Positions 41,263-50,895 of a stretch of 55,187 bases of DNA are shown here, in pieces (position 1 is the first letter of the stretch; every line of letters starts with the position of its first letter). Below the pieces are notes generated by a model, which searched no databases, was not told the origin of the DNA, and worked only from the letters and a program-made list of their open reading frames with translations. A program made the position numbers and the translations under genes. The DNA comes from an uncultured Collinsella sp. GTDB taxonomy: Bacteria; Actinomycetota; Coriobacteriia; Coriobacteriales; Coriobacteriaceae. The stretch covers positions 1-55,187 of the forward strand of contig UQLA01000017.1 in assembly GCA_900541745.1 (NCBI GenBank). The letters are read 5' to 3'.

Positions 41263-42792
41263 CTAATCCAGTTTGGTACCTGGCACCTGCACGGCTTTCC
41301 AGAGCAACGCTTTGAGCTCGTTCAAAATGGAAACGGGTTGTCGATCGACAGCGTCCAGATGAAGCGTCGCTACACGAATGGGTGGCTGATATTCAAGCGA
41401 GCCGATGAGCACGGGGGAACCCAGGAACCGCTCGATTTCGTCTGCGATCGAGTCGGTCTCTTCGGGATCAAAGTCGTCGAAAAGCGTCACGAATGTCGGC
41501 CCCGTCGAGCGGAACAGGCGACCCTTGCCGCGCGAGCATTCCATAAGGCAGGCGGCGCTTTCTGCCAAAACGCGGTCGCCTGCATCGAATCCAAAGCGGG
41601 CATTGACCTCGGCGATATCGTCAACCTTAATGGCAATAAAGCCTGCCTCGCGCGCCACGCGACGCATTTCGCCAATGGCGTTGACCAGGACGTGAATATC
41701 GCCCAGGCCGGTCACGGAGTCGGTCGTATCCGCTAGGCTTCGGTTGATGATAATGCCCACATACATGTTGGGCTCGGTATCGGTGCCGTCCAAGCGGTAG
41801 CCCGTGCAGTCGCAAAGCACGTATTTTCCGGTGGCGTCCATTACGCGATACTGCATGTAGTGGAAGTGCCACGTGCCGTTTATCACCATGTCGAGCTCGG
41901 CGCGTACGTTGTCGCGGTCCTCGGGATGAACGCGGGCAAGCCACATATCGACCGAATTAAAAGGGTGCTGGGAGGGCAGGTCAAAATCGCGCACGGCGTT
42001 AACCGACCATTGCGATTCGCCCGTATCGAGGTTAAGGATGAACGGATAGCGCGTCTCGGAGCTCATAGAGATCGCTTGGAATACGCGGTCGTTGCAGGGA
42101 AGCTGATCGACGATTGGGCGTTGCGGGGCGTCATCGTCTTTCGGTTGCTGCACACGATGCATAAGCTTATAGCGATACATCTTGCGATCGGCATCCATCG
42201 TCATCTGGCGACGCGTGTCGCCAGCAAGTGGATCGACGCGCGAGCAGCCAAAGCTAAAGCTGCCGATCATGGGCGCCTTGCCACCTGAGCTCGCCTCGAC
42301 CAGCCCGGCGCGTATCTGCTCCAAGCGCTGCTCGAGTTCAGTCTCGTTTGCGGAGAGCGAGATGAGCACAAACTCGTCTCCACCGATACGGAACAGCATC
42401 TCATCATGCTCCATGGTTTCGGAGAGCGTGCGGCAGATGCTCAGAATATAGCGATTGCCTTCGGCGTGGCCAAACCTATCATTGCAATGCTTGAGATGGT
42501 CGATGTCAATATAGGCGCAGGTGAAGGGGTCGCCTTTGCGCCAGAGTTGCTCGACGTGACGGTCGAGTCCGCTGCGGTTGCCCAAGTTGGTGAGCGGGTC
42601 GATATAGGCGTTGCTCTCAAGCAGCCGGCGCTCTTGTTGCAGGATGGCGTGCGTCTTTTGCAGTTGCTCGCCAACGGCGCGTAGCCCAGCGGGCAGCGCG
42701 GCAACATCGAGTTCGGCGGTCGAGATGCCATTCGCAAGTCGCTGAAGATAGGCAATAATCGATTGCTCGCCCAGGCGATATGACTCGTTCAT
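41263..42792 (-). CDS. Diguanylate cyclase: GGDEF - PAS - degenerate GGDEF
   Basis: A 509-residue cytoplasmic protein without membrane helices. A helical start is followed by an intact GGDEF domain (residues about 60-215; DPLTNLGNR, FRIGGDEFVLI). Next is a PAS_3-like domain at about 235-345 (WLARVHPEDRDNVRAEL, YMQYRVMDATGKYVLCDCTGYRLDG), then a second GGDEF fold at about 355-505 whose active site is lost (RSTGPTFVTLF). It should make c-di-GMP. Its architecture matches the first part of the next gene upstream, so the two are paralogues. Confidence 0.88.
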   Translation of the reverse strand: MNESYRLGEQSIIAYLQRLANGISTAELDVAALPAGLRAVGEQLQKTHAILQQERRLLESNAYIDPLTNLGNRSGLDRHVEQLWRKGDPFTCAYIDIDHLKHCNDRFGHAEGNRYILSICRTLSETMEHDEMLFRIGGDEFVLISLSANETELEQRLEQIRAGLVEASSGGKAPMIGSFSFGCSRVDPLAGDTRRQMTMDADRKMYRYKLMHRVQQPKDDDAPQRPIVDQLPCNDRVFQAISMSSETRYPFILNLDTGESQWSVNAVRDFDLPSQHPFNSVDMWLARVHPEDRDNVRAELDMVINGTWHFHYMQYRVMDATGKYVLCDCTGYRLDGTDTEPNMYVGIIINRSLADTTDSVTGLGDIHVLVNAIGEMRRVAREAGFIAIKVDDIAEVNARFGFDAGDRVLAESAACLMECSRGKGRLFRSTGPTFVTLFDDFDPEETDSIADEIERFLGSPVLIGSLEYQPPIRVATLHLDAVDRQPVSILNELKALLWKAVQVPGTKLD

Positions 42793-42919
42793 GATGGATA
42801 CCCTCCTTGGACGGAACAGCGGTTTGTATCATATCCCCAATTCGGTTTGAATTGGGGATATAAGTTAGCTAATGGAGGCAAATTCCCCCTTCGGCGGTGG
42901 CGTTTTGCGCGCGAGCGTA

Positions 42920-45637
42920 TCAGTTGTTATTGCCACCATCGAGCAATGCCTCAAAATCCTTCGCCGGCATGGGACGGTAGTAGAGGAAGCCCTGAGCGTA
43001 GCGGGCGCCCATTTGTCGTAGCATGTTTGCCTGCTCATTTGTCTCGACGCCTTCAACCACGACGGGCAGATGGAGCGACTGCGCCATCTCGAGCATCGAT
43101 GACACGATCTGCGCGCTGCGGCCTTGATCGCGGTCGGTGGGCACAAAGGTGCGGTCGAGCTTGATGACGTCGACGTTGACGTTCTTGAGCATCGCGAGCG
43201 TGGACTGGCCGGTGCCAAAATCGTCCATGTAGGTCGAGAAGCCACGGGTGTGCAGATCCGCGGTCAGCTTATCCACGGCCTCGGACTCTCCGGTATAGGC
43301 GGTCTTGGTGATCTCGATGTGCATGAGTTCGGGCGGCAGGTTGTACTGGGCGGCGAGCGACCCCATATGCTCGGCGACATCGCAGGCAAGAATGTCTACG
43401 CGCGACACATTGAGGGAAATCGGAACCACGCGAAGTCCTCGATTGAGGCACTCGCGGAGCCACATGGCGACGCCCTGCCAAACATATTTGTCGAGCGTCA
43501 CTACAAAGCCGCTTTCCTCGAGTGCGGGGATAAACGTTGCGGGCGAAATGAGAGAGCCGTCCTTGTCAATCCAGCGGGTGAGTGCTTCGGCGCCAATAAT
43601 CTCGCCGGTTTCCATATCGACCTGGGGCTGAAGATAGTACGTGATGCGACCATTTGACAGCGCGTACTGGAATTCGGTCAGCGTGCGGTTGAACACGATT
43701 TCGCGCTTGTACTCCTCGGGGCAAAAAATGGCAATGCGCTCCTTAAAGTCGTTTTTTGCGCGCCGATTGGTAAACATGGCCTTTGCCTGCGCATCGATGG
43801 TGATCTCCTCATTGGAATCGATGGGGTAGACGCCCATGGACGGCCAAAAACCTACGCCGCCATCATGCCTGGCTACTGCCTCGCGAACGCGGTTGTAGAT
43901 TTGATGGACGGTGATGTGCTTAAAGGGGATGAGTGCGCAAAAGTCATCTTGGCCCCAGTACCCTGCGACGCCCATGTCGGCATTCTCGATGTCCTTGAGG
44001 ACCGTGCCCACATCGGCAAGCAGGCGGTCGCCTTCGGCCTGTCCATACCATTCGTTAAACAGGCGCATGTGGCCCATGTCGACCGTGGCGATGCACCAAG
44101 CGCCGTCGCGCCTTGCCTCGAGAAAAGCGTTGGCGCGCCGCATAAACTCGCTGGGTCGGTAGAGACCGGTGAGCATATCGATGCGTTCGGCGATTGCGCT
44201 TTTGCGTTCGACCTCGGGTATAGGGAGGCTGTCGTTGGGGACAAGCCCGCCGGCTGTGCGAAGGCGACGATCGAGTTCGCCTAAAACGGCGGTCGCCTGA
44301 TGGGTTAAGTGCTCGTAAAATGCCGGGACGACAAGACAGACGGGAGTAATGGTGTCGCCCGCGATTTGCACAGGAGCGAAAACGGCCTCTTTAAGGTGGC
44401 GGGTCAGTTGCTCGAATGCCTCGTGGTCCAAATCGTTGCTGAGCACGACAAACTGGACGCTTCGTGAACGGTAGACCCGGCTCCTGCCGCGGGTGATCGA
44501 CAGCATGCGGCCCGCGTATTCGGCAAGCATGTTGTCGACAGCCTCGGCCCCGTAGAGCTCGTTGAGCTTTGTCGTGCCACGAACGCGCACCGCTATAAGC
44601 CCTGTCTTGCAACGGTCAAGGCGGCAGGTATCGATAGCGTTGACCAGCATGCGCTGCGTTCCGAGGCCTGTGGCGGCGTCGACGGTTTCGGCAAGTGAGT
44701 GGTTGACGAGCTCGCCGACATAGAGCGAGGGGACATTTCCGTCGCCGTCGATACGAAACCCGCGAGCACGGCAAAGGACGTAGTCGCCGACGGCGTTGCG
44801 CACACGATACTGCATGACTCGATGGTGTTTGGAGCCGTTATAGACTTGGTCGATGTCGTCGGTAAAAGCCTCAAGGTCATCGGGATGGACGCGCGTTTTC
44901 CAGTAATCGCGGCAGTTGTCTATGTGCTCCGAGGGAAGGCCAAGATCGCGCAAGGCACCTTGTGACCAAAGGGTGCGATGTTTGTCCAAGTTCTCGATAA
45001 AGAAATAACGGCCCTCGTTGAGCATCGAAAAGGCGTCAAAAATTCGATCGCTTATTTCGAAGTCGTCGGCGTGAACTTGCGTGATATTGCGTCGATCGAG
45101 GTGCATGGCATGACGTAGCTTGTAGTCGTACATGCGATGGTCGGCATCGAACGTCATGCGATTGGAAGCTTCGCCCAGGGCGGGGTCGGCATGTGACACT
45201 CCGTAGCTAAACGAGTGGGGCATCTCGGAATCGTTGTTTCTGAGCAGAACCGTTCGGCAGTGTTTCAGACGTTCGGCGAGGTCGTCCTCGGTTGCAATCG
45301 TAGATAGGATGGCAAACTCGTCGCCGCCTATGCGAAACGCCGCTTCGCCCACCTTCATATACAGCTTAAGATAGAGACTTACCTGCAAGATATAGCGGTT
45401 GCCCTCGTCATGCCCAAAGACGTCGTTGCAGTGCTTGAGATTGTCGATATCGATGAACGCCATGGTAACGGGGGCGTCCTGCTCCCAGAGCTCCTCGAGG
45501 GAACGGGCAAAGCCGCCACGGTTGCCAAGCCCAGTAAGCTGGTCGGTAAAGGCAGTCCTGATCAGATCCTCCTGCCGCTCGAGAAGGTCACGGACGGTCT
45601 TTTCGAGCGTTTCGGTGTAATTGCTGACAGTTTCCAT
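42920..45637 (-). CDS. Multidomain c-di-GMP protein: GGDEF - PAS - degenerate GGDEF x2 - EAL
   Basis: A 905-residue protein without membrane helices. Domain 1 is an intact GGDEF (FRIGGDEFAIL, about 25-180). Then come a PAS_3 domain (about 205-320), a degenerate GGDEF (active site YRSRSVQFVVL), a second degenerate GGDEF near 480-640 (GYWGQDDFCAL), and a C-terminal EAL domain (about 645-900). The EAL domain has its catalytic set: GAEALTRW, SLNVSR, HIEIT, MDDFGTG, IKLD and VVEGVET. It could both make and degrade c-di-GMP. It lies 127 bp upstream of the paralogue. Confidence 0.9.
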   Translation of the reverse strand: METVSNYTETLEKTVRDLLERQEDLIRTAFTDQLTGLGNRGGFARSLEELWEQDAPVTMAFIDIDNLKHCNDVFGHDEGNRYILQVSLYLKLYMKVGEAAFRIGGDEFAILSTIATEDDLAERLKHCRTVLLRNNDSEMPHSFSYGVSHADPALGEASNRMTFDADHRMYDYKLRHAMHLDRRNITQVHADDFEISDRIFDAFSMLNEGRYFFIENLDKHRTLWSQGALRDLGLPSEHIDNCRDYWKTRVHPDDLEAFTDDIDQVYNGSKHHRVMQYRVRNAVGDYVLCRARGFRIDGDGNVPSLYVGELVNHSLAETVDAATGLGTQRMLVNAIDTCRLDRCKTGLIAVRVRGTTKLNELYGAEAVDNMLAEYAGRMLSITRGRSRVYRSRSVQFVVLSNDLDHEAFEQLTRHLKEAVFAPVQIAGDTITPVCLVVPAFYEHLTHQATAVLGELDRRLRTAGGLVPNDSLPIPEVERKSAIAERIDMLTGLYRPSEFMRRANAFLEARRDGAWCIATVDMGHMRLFNEWYGQAEGDRLLADVGTVLKDIENADMGVAGYWGQDDFCALIPFKHITVHQIYNRVREAVARHDGGVGFWPSMGVYPIDSNEEITIDAQAKAMFTNRRAKNDFKERIAIFCPEEYKREIVFNRTLTEFQYALSNGRITYYLQPQVDMETGEIIGAEALTRWIDKDGSLISPATFIPALEESGFVVTLDKYVWQGVAMWLRECLNRGLRVVPISLNVSRVDILACDVAEHMGSLAAQYNLPPELMHIEITKTAYTGESEAVDKLTADLHTRGFSTYMDDFGTGQSTLAMLKNVNVDVIKLDRTFVPTDRDQGRSAQIVSSMLEMAQSLHLPVVVEGVETNEQANMLRQMGARYAQGFLYYRPMPAKDFEALLDGGNNN

Positions 45638-45961
45638 GTTCTAAGCGGCTTTCTGAGGTCGGGGCGGATTGCGTCGGGCGAGCTCGTTGTGTACACGCGT
45701 CGTTGCTCGGCGTTTTGCGTGTATCCAGGCCCCCGCCTTGCTGCGTTGTTGAGTTAATTTGTCGGCTAATGTTCGCTGTTGATAACAGCTGAGTAGTGTA
45801 AACAACAGTACACAATTATATATGGGTGCACATGCTGTGGGCGGCTATTATTCGACAGGCGGTAGCGCGACGATGCGATGTTCGATGAAAATGCGACTGA
45901 GACGATATATCTTGACGGGTATACTTGTTCCGTTTGAATTTGTGGGGACGGAGATGGTCGC

Positions 45962-46831
45962 ATGGCACAGTCAAATACGACGCGCACGGTGGGGCTGGCA
46001 CTCGAGGGAGGCGGCTACCGCGGTATGTATACGGCGGGCGTGCTCGACGTTTGGATGGAGCACGGCTTAACTTGCGACCATATGGTGGGTGTCTCGGCGG
46101 GCGCGGCGTTTGGCTACAACTTTAAATCGCGCCAGATCGGCCGCGCCATTCGCTACAACAAAGCCTATTGTGCCGATAAGCGCTATGCGAGCGTGACCAG
46201 CTGGCTGCGAACCGGCGATATGTTCAATGCCGATTTTGCCTATCACGAGGTGCCCATCGAGCGCGATCCCATCGACCTGGAGACATATCGCGCCTGCCCC
46301 ATGCGATTTACGTGCGTGTGTACCGATATCGAGACGGGCAAGGCCGTCTATCACGACCTGCCCTATGGCGATGAGTGCGATATCGAGTGGATCCGGGCGT
46401 CGTCGGCAATTCCCGTGGCGACGCGTCCTGTCGCCATTGAGGGCCGCAAGTACCTGGATGGCGGCGTGGCCGATTCCATTCCCAGCGCTTGGCTGTTTGC
46501 GCAGGGGTATGACCGCAATATCGTGGTACTCACGCAGCCGGCGGGCTTTGTAAAGCAGCCCAACAGCGTGATGCCCATGCTGCGTCGCGTGTTCCGTCGC
46601 TATCCGGAGTTTGTCGCAGCGCTTGAGCATCGGCATGAGGTCTACAATGCCACGCTCGATGACCTGGCACGTCGCGAGGCCGCCGGCGAAATCTTTGTGG
46701 TGCGGCCGAGCGAATCGGTGAAGGTGCCGTCGCTGTGTCGCGACCCCGATGAGCTTGAGCGTATCTACCAGGTCGGTCGTCGTGATGCGGAGGCGACTTT
46801 GCCGGCGTTGGAGGCATATCTGGCGGGGTAA
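45962..46831 (+). CDS. Patatin-like phospholipase
   Basis: A 289-residue acyl hydrolase. The oxyanion loop is LEGGGYRGMYTAGVLD, the nucleophile elbow is GVSAGA, and the catalytic Asp is in the DGG motif (YLDGGVADSIP). It corresponds to the YjjU-type bacterial patatins. No signal peptide is visible. The start at 45962 follows GGAG. It ends at a strong terminator. Confidence 0.92.
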   Translation: MAQSNTTRTVGLALEGGGYRGMYTAGVLDVWMEHGLTCDHMVGVSAGAAFGYNFKSRQIGRAIRYNKAYCADKRYASVTSWLRTGDMFNADFAYHEVPIERDPIDLETYRACPMRFTCVCTDIETGKAVYHDLPYGDECDIEWIRASSAIPVATRPVAIEGRKYLDGGVADSIPSAWLFAQGYDRNIVVLTQPAGFVKQPNSVMPMLRRVFRRYPEFVAALEHRHEVYNATLDDLARREAAGEIFVVRPSESVKVPSLCRDPDELERIYQVGRRDAEATLPALEAYLAG

Positions 46832-46842
46832 GGGTCGCATGC

Positions 46843-46888
46843 GGAAAGCGCATCCCGGAATGGAGATCCAAACTGGGATGCGCTTTCC
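46843..46888. terminator. Terminator between patatin and thiamine genes
   Basis: A perfect 14-bp stem GGAAAGCGCATCCC / GGGATGCGCTTTCC with an 18-base loop between convergent genes. Confidence 0.75.
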
Positions 46889-46932
46889 ATTGCTGAAGAT
46901 ATGAGACTGCGAATCAGCTGCTCGGCTTATGC

Positions 46933-47628
46933 CTATGCCTGCTGCCAGGTGTCGACAAGCTCCTTGGCCGCGGCGTAGGGGTCGTCGGCACTGCAGACGG
47001 CGCTCACCACAAAGAAGCCATCGACGCCGGTGGCCTTGAGCTGCGGCAGGTCGGCCGTCTTGACGCCGCCGCCCACCACGATGGGCACGGGGCTTGCCGC
47101 GTGGAGCGCGGCCAGATCCTCAAAGCTCTTGGTGATGATGGAGCCATCGGCTGCGCGTCCGCAATCGCGTTTGGTCTCGGTCTCGTGGAGTGGGCCGATG
47201 CCCAGGTAGTCGACCAGGCTCATGTCGGCGGTCTTGACGTACTCGAGCATCTCCTCGCAACGGGCCGAAAGGCCCACGATGGCATCGGGGCCCAGCAGCT
47301 TGCGGCAGACCTCGACGGGAATATCGCTCTGGCCTACGTGCACGCCGTCGACAGCAATACCCTGCTCGCGCGCGGCAAGCACACAGTCCAGACGGTCGTC
47401 GATCAGCAAGGCGACCTGACCGGTCTTGCCGGCCTGCGCGATTGCCTGCGCGGCGTCGCCGGTCAGCGCAATGATCTCGCGGGCGCTTGCCACCTTGGAG
47501 CGCACCTGGATGCAGGTAAAGCCTGCGTCGAGCGCCTGGGCTACCACATCGCCCACGGGGCGTCCCAGCGTGTTTTCGGGGCCGAGTACCAGATAGGCCG
47601 AGATATCAAGGTTGTCGCGGATGCTCAT
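46933..47628 (-). CDS. thiE: Thiamine-phosphate synthase
   Basis: A 231-residue TIM-barrel enzyme that joins hydroxymethylpyrimidine pyrophosphate and thiazole phosphate. Motifs are CIQVRSK for the pyrophosphate, LLIDDRLD, GVHVGQSD, GIGPLHETETKRD and VVGGGVKT. AGGAGG precedes ATG 47628. It overlaps the upstream thiamine-binding gene and is the last gene of the riboswitch-controlled operon. Confidence 0.95.
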   Translation of the reverse strand: MSIRDNLDISAYLVLGPENTLGRPVGDVVAQALDAGFTCIQVRSKVASAREIIALTGDAAQAIAQAGKTGQVALLIDDRLDCVLAAREQGIAVDGVHVGQSDIPVEVCRKLLGPDAIVGLSARCEEMLEYVKTADMSLVDYLGIGPLHETETKRDCGRAADGSIITKSFEDLAALHAASPVPIVVGGGVKTADLPQLKATGVDGFFVVSAVCSADDPYAAAKELVDTWQQA

Positions 47629-47966
47629 CGTGCTTCCTCCTGCTTCTTGATCTGTGCTTCCATGCGCTCGAGCTTGCCGGTCATGGTGTCGGTAAATCCG
47701 GGCCGAATATCGGCTTTGAGCACGACTTCGGTGCGGATGCCCTTGCTCGCCAACACAAAGGTCGCGTCGCGCACGACCTGCATGACCTCGTCCCAGTCGC
47801 CTTCGATCTCGGTGAACATCGAGGTGGTGCGGTTGGGAAGGCCGCTCTCGCGTATGACGCGCACGACCTCGGCAACCTCGGCGGAGAGCTCATCGCCGGT
47901 GCCGCACGGGGCGATGGCCACGGCGACGAGTGTGTTCATGCCGGCGGTGGTTGCGGGTTCGGACAT
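47625..47966 (-). CDS. MTH1187/YkoF-like thiamine-binding protein
   Basis: A 113-residue ferredoxin-like-fold protein of the UPF0045/thiamine-BP family. Typical parts are LVAVAIAPCGTGDELSAEV, the middle SMFTEIEGDWDEVMQVV and the final IKADIRPGFT-like strand (here LKADIRPGFTD). It binds thiamine or its pyrimidine part. It sits between thiM and thiE, overlapping thiE by four bases. Confidence 0.88.
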   Translation of the reverse strand: MSEPATTAGMNTLVAVAIAPCGTGDELSAEVAEVVRVIRESGLPNRTTSMFTEIEGDWDEVMQVVRDATFVLASKGIRTEVVLKADIRPGFTDTMTGKLERMEAQIKKQEEAR

Positions 47967-47969
47967 GGC

Positions 47970-48809
47970 TTATGCCTCCTCGAGCTCGAGTCGGTTATCG
48001 GCGATGTCCTGGGCGCTCGCGCGGTAGAGCTCATCGATAAAGGCGACCTTAAAGCTCGCCGGGGCGTCGGCGACAGCGGCGGCACGCGTGCCGGCAACGT
48101 TGTAGACGGCGGTACCGCAGACGGCTGCCGTAAACGGGTCGGCGGTACAGGCGTACACGGCCAGCACGCCGCCCTGCGAGCAGCCGCAACCGGTGATCTT
48201 GGACATGAGCGGGCTGCCGCCGTGGGACTTGGCCACGGTCGTGCCGTCGGTAATCAGGTCGACTTCGCCCGAGACCACTACGGCGCCGCCGGTGTAGCGG
48301 GCGAGCGCCACGGCGGCATCGCGGGCGGCGTCTACCGTGTCGGTGGTATCGACACCGCGTACGCGGCTCAGATCAGCCGCCTCGCCCTCAAGACCCCACA
48401 GGCCGGCGAGCGCGATGATCTCGGAGGCGTTGCCGCGCACGATGGCGGGCTTGTACTGCTTGAGCTCGTTTACCAACTGGGTGCGCAGGCTACCGATGCC
48501 CAAGCCCACCGGATCGAGCACCCAGGGCTTGCCGGCGTCGTGTGCCGCCTTGGCCGCGCGGGGAATCGTCTGCTCGTAGATGGGGAAGAGCGTGCCCATA
48601 TTGAGATAGATGGCGCCGCCTCCGGCAACGAGTGCCTCGCCCTCGTCGGGCAGATAGACCATGGCGGCCGATCCGCCCACGGCGAGCTGCGCGTTGGCGA
48701 CAAAGTCGATCGTCACCGTGTTGGTGATGGAGCCTGCCATCGGATTGGTGGCGCGAATCTCATCCACGGCCTTGATCACATGTTGCTTAAGCTGTTCCGA
48801 ATCAATCAC
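47970..48809 (-). CDS. thiM: Hydroxyethylthiazole kinase
   Basis: A 279-residue ribokinase-like enzyme that phosphorylates the thiazole part for salvage. Signatures are ITNTVTIDFVANAQLAVGGS, WVLDPVGLGIG, RGNASEIIALAG and the catalytic ITGCGCSQG. The start is GTG 48809, eight bases after AAGGAGG; no in-frame ATG fits. The operon has thiM and thiE but no ThiC or ThiG in the window, so it serves salvage. Confidence 0.95.
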   Translation of the reverse strand: MIDSEQLKQHVIKAVDEIRATNPMAGSITNTVTIDFVANAQLAVGGSAAMVYLPDEGEALVAGGGAIYLNMGTLFPIYEQTIPRAAKAAHDAGKPWVLDPVGLGIGSLRTQLVNELKQYKPAIVRGNASEIIALAGLWGLEGEAADLSRVRGVDTTDTVDAARDAAVALARYTGGAVVVSGEVDLITDGTTVAKSHGGSPLMSKITGCGCSQGGVLAVYACTADPFTAAVCGTAVYNVAGTRAAAVADAPASFKVAFIDELYRASAQDIADNRLELEEA

Positions 48810-48834
48810 TGCACATGCCTCCTTGGCATAGAAA

Positions 48835-48862
48835 AGGGGCGCTGTGCATAGACAGCGCCCCT
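48835..48862 (-). terminator. Riboswitch-controlled terminator in the thi leader
   Basis: On the minus strand GGGGCGCTGT, a 6-base loop and ACAGCGCCCC are followed by TTTTC. It lies between the TPP aptamer and thiM, so it is the expression platform: TPP binding should favour it. Confidence 0.88.
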
Positions 48863-48876
48863 GTAAAGGCGGCATG

Positions 48877-48961
48877 CTCCCTACGCCAGCATTAACTGAC
48901 AGGTTCAAAGGATTGGGCCCCATGCCCTCTCAGCCTTGTGGTTTGCACCGCCGGCACTCCC
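48877..48961 (-). promoter_or_regulatory. TPP riboswitch (THI element)
   Basis: Read on the minus strand it has GGGAGTGCCGG at the 5' side, CTGAGAGGGC (the CUGAGA box at 48933-48928), TTTGAACCTG at 48909-48900, GTTAATGC and the closing GTAGGGA. These are the conserved parts of the thiamine-pyrophosphate aptamer, in the correct order. It controls thiM, the binding protein and thiE. Confidence 0.95.
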
Positions 48962-49032
48962 GCATCGAATCTGTTGTTCCCTATACTAGCGCACCGTTAC
49001 AATGGTTGCGGTGAAAATGACTGGGGGACTCT

Positions 49033-49941
49033 ATGATCAAACTTGTGCTGACCGATATGGACGATACGCTGATTCCAGCCGGGCATGACGGCGCCAGCGA
49101 CTACGCCATTGAGGGTATTCATGCCATGCAGGCGGCGGGTCTGCACTTTGGCCCGGTTTCGGGTCGTCAGCCGTCCGCGATGGGCTGGATGTTCAAAAAC
49201 TGTTCCGAGTGTTTTTCGACTGGTGCGTTCTGTAACGGCCAGGTGATGTTTGTCGACGGCGAAGTAGTCACCTCGCGCGCGATCGACAACGATGCTCTGA
49301 TGCGCTTGGCCGACTATCTGGAGCAGGAGACCGATGATACCTACCTGAAGGTCTACAGCCTGGGTGATGACTTTTGGGGTAACGATGCCTATTGCGTGAC
49401 GAGTGACCCCGAGCGCGTTCGTCGCGCCATGGAGTCGGGCGGCAACGCATGGCTCAAAGGCGAAGAGGCCCCGTGCCGTCCTGTCGTCGACGACGCGCCG
49501 GTGTTCAAGGCGAATATCTGGAGTGCCCGTTCGCGTGAGGAGCTCGCGGAGCTACGCGAGCGCGTTGCCGTTGAGGTGCCGGAACTCTCGCTTGTGTTTC
49601 CCAACAACCGAGTGCGCCTGTTTGACATCCTTCCAGCAGGTTGGGACAAGGGTTGCGCTGCGCTGGAGTTGGCGCGCGCTTTGGACCTGACGCCCGATGA
49701 GGTGGCCGTATTTGGCGATTCCGATAACGATCTGCCCATGATCGGTGCCGTCCCCAACTCCGTTGCAGTCGCCAATGCCAACGAGGCTGTCACGGCTGCC
49801 GCGCGCTGGCATATCGGCGCTGCGGCAGACGATGCGGTCGCCGGGGCTCTGCATCAGATTGCCGCCTGCGCTGCGACGGGGGAAATGCCGCCGTTTATGC
49901 GTCAGATGGATGTGACAGGTTTCGACGTCACGAACGTCTAG
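49033..49941 (+). CDS. Cof-type HAD-superfamily phosphatase
   Basis: A 302-residue sugar-phosphatase-like HAD protein. Motif 1 is LTDMDDTLI with nucleophile Asp, motif 2 is GPVSGRQP, and motif 4 is FGDSDNDLPM. The cap is of C2b type. GGGGGA precedes ATG 49033, and a TACAAT box lies at 48998. It starts 72 bases from the riboswitch on the other strand. It is followed by a LysR gene after ten bases. Confidence 0.9.
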   Translation: MIKLVLTDMDDTLIPAGHDGASDYAIEGIHAMQAAGLHFGPVSGRQPSAMGWMFKNCSECFSTGAFCNGQVMFVDGEVVTSRAIDNDALMRLADYLEQETDDTYLKVYSLGDDFWGNDAYCVTSDPERVRRAMESGGNAWLKGEEAPCRPVVDDAPVFKANIWSARSREELAELRERVAVEVPELSLVFPNNRVRLFDILPAGWDKGCAALELARALDLTPDEVAVFGDSDNDLPMIGAVPNSVAVANANEAVTAAARWHIGAAADDAVAGALHQIAACAATGEMPPFMRQMDVTGFDVTNV

Positions 49942-49951
49942 GGAGAAAGCT

Positions 49952-50848
49952 ATGAAGCTCCAGCAGCTCAGATATGTCGTCAAAGTTGCCGAATGCGGCA
50001 GCATTACCGAGGCCTCGCGCCGGCTCTTTGTATCGCAGCCTTCGATTACCGCGTCGATTCGCGATCTCGAAAACGAGATGGGTGTGCACATCTTTGAGCG
50101 CACCAACAAGGGCGTCATTGTGTCCGAGGAAGGCGAGACCTTCTTGGGCTATGCGCGCCAGGTACTCGACCAGGCCGACCTGCTCGAGGGCAAGTACAAG
50201 GGCGCATCCGAGCAGGTGCCGCACTTTAGTGTGAGCTGCCAGCATTATTCCTTTGCCGTCAACGCGTTTGTCGACGTGATCCGCGAGTTCGATGCCGCGC
50301 GTTACGACTTCACCCTGCGCGAGGAGCAGACTCACGAGATTATCGAGGATGTCGCGCATATGAAAAGCGAACTGGGCATCCTGTACTTATCCGAGCATAA
50401 CCGCGAGGTCATCGAGCGCATGCTGGTGGCCAACGAGCTCGTGTTCGAAGGACTCTTCTGCGCCACACCGCACGTTTTTGTGTGTGCAGACCATCCGCTG
50501 GCGGGCCGCTCCAGCGTGACGCTCGAGGACCTGGAGGACTATCCCTTCCTGTCCTACGAGCAGGGCAGCTACAACTCGTTTTACTATTCCGAGGAACTGA
50601 CCTCGACGTTTGAGCGCCGCAAGAATATCCGCGTGCGCGACCGTGCGACGTTGTTCAACCTGGCCATGGGCCTCAACGGCTACACGGTGTGCTCGGGCGT
50701 GATTAGCCACGAACTCAACGGCCCCGGCATTATCTCGATTCCGCTCGATGTGGATGAGTACATGGAGATCGGCATCATCACGCGCAAGAACACGACGCTC
50801 ACGCGCTACGGTCGGGCCTATATCGACGCGATTCGTCAGCATATCTAG
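49952..50848 (+). CDS. LysR-family regulator, probable MetR-like control of the next gene
   Basis: A 298-residue LysR protein with an intact helix-turn-helix (GSITEASRRLFVSQPSITASIRDLENEMGVHIFERTNKG) and ligand domain. It lies just upstream of a cobalamin-independent methionine synthase gene, with a LysR-type palindrome between them (50896-50916). In streptococci and relatives, LysR proteins (MetR/CmbR/MtaR) control such genes in response to O-acetylserine or homocysteine. The link here is inferred from context. Confidence 0.88.
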   Translation: MKLQQLRYVVKVAECGSITEASRRLFVSQPSITASIRDLENEMGVHIFERTNKGVIVSEEGETFLGYARQVLDQADLLEGKYKGASEQVPHFSVSCQHYSFAVNAFVDVIREFDAARYDFTLREEQTHEIIEDVAHMKSELGILYLSEHNREVIERMLVANELVFEGLFCATPHVFVCADHPLAGRSSVTLEDLEDYPFLSYEQGSYNSFYYSEELTSTFERRKNIRVRDRATLFNLAMGLNGYTVCSGVISHELNGPGIISIPLDVDEYMEIGIITRKNTTLTRYGRAYIDAIRQHI

Positions 50849-50895
50849 GGTGCTGTGCTCCGCACGGTTCAAGTCTCTTTATGGCAGTCCAGACT

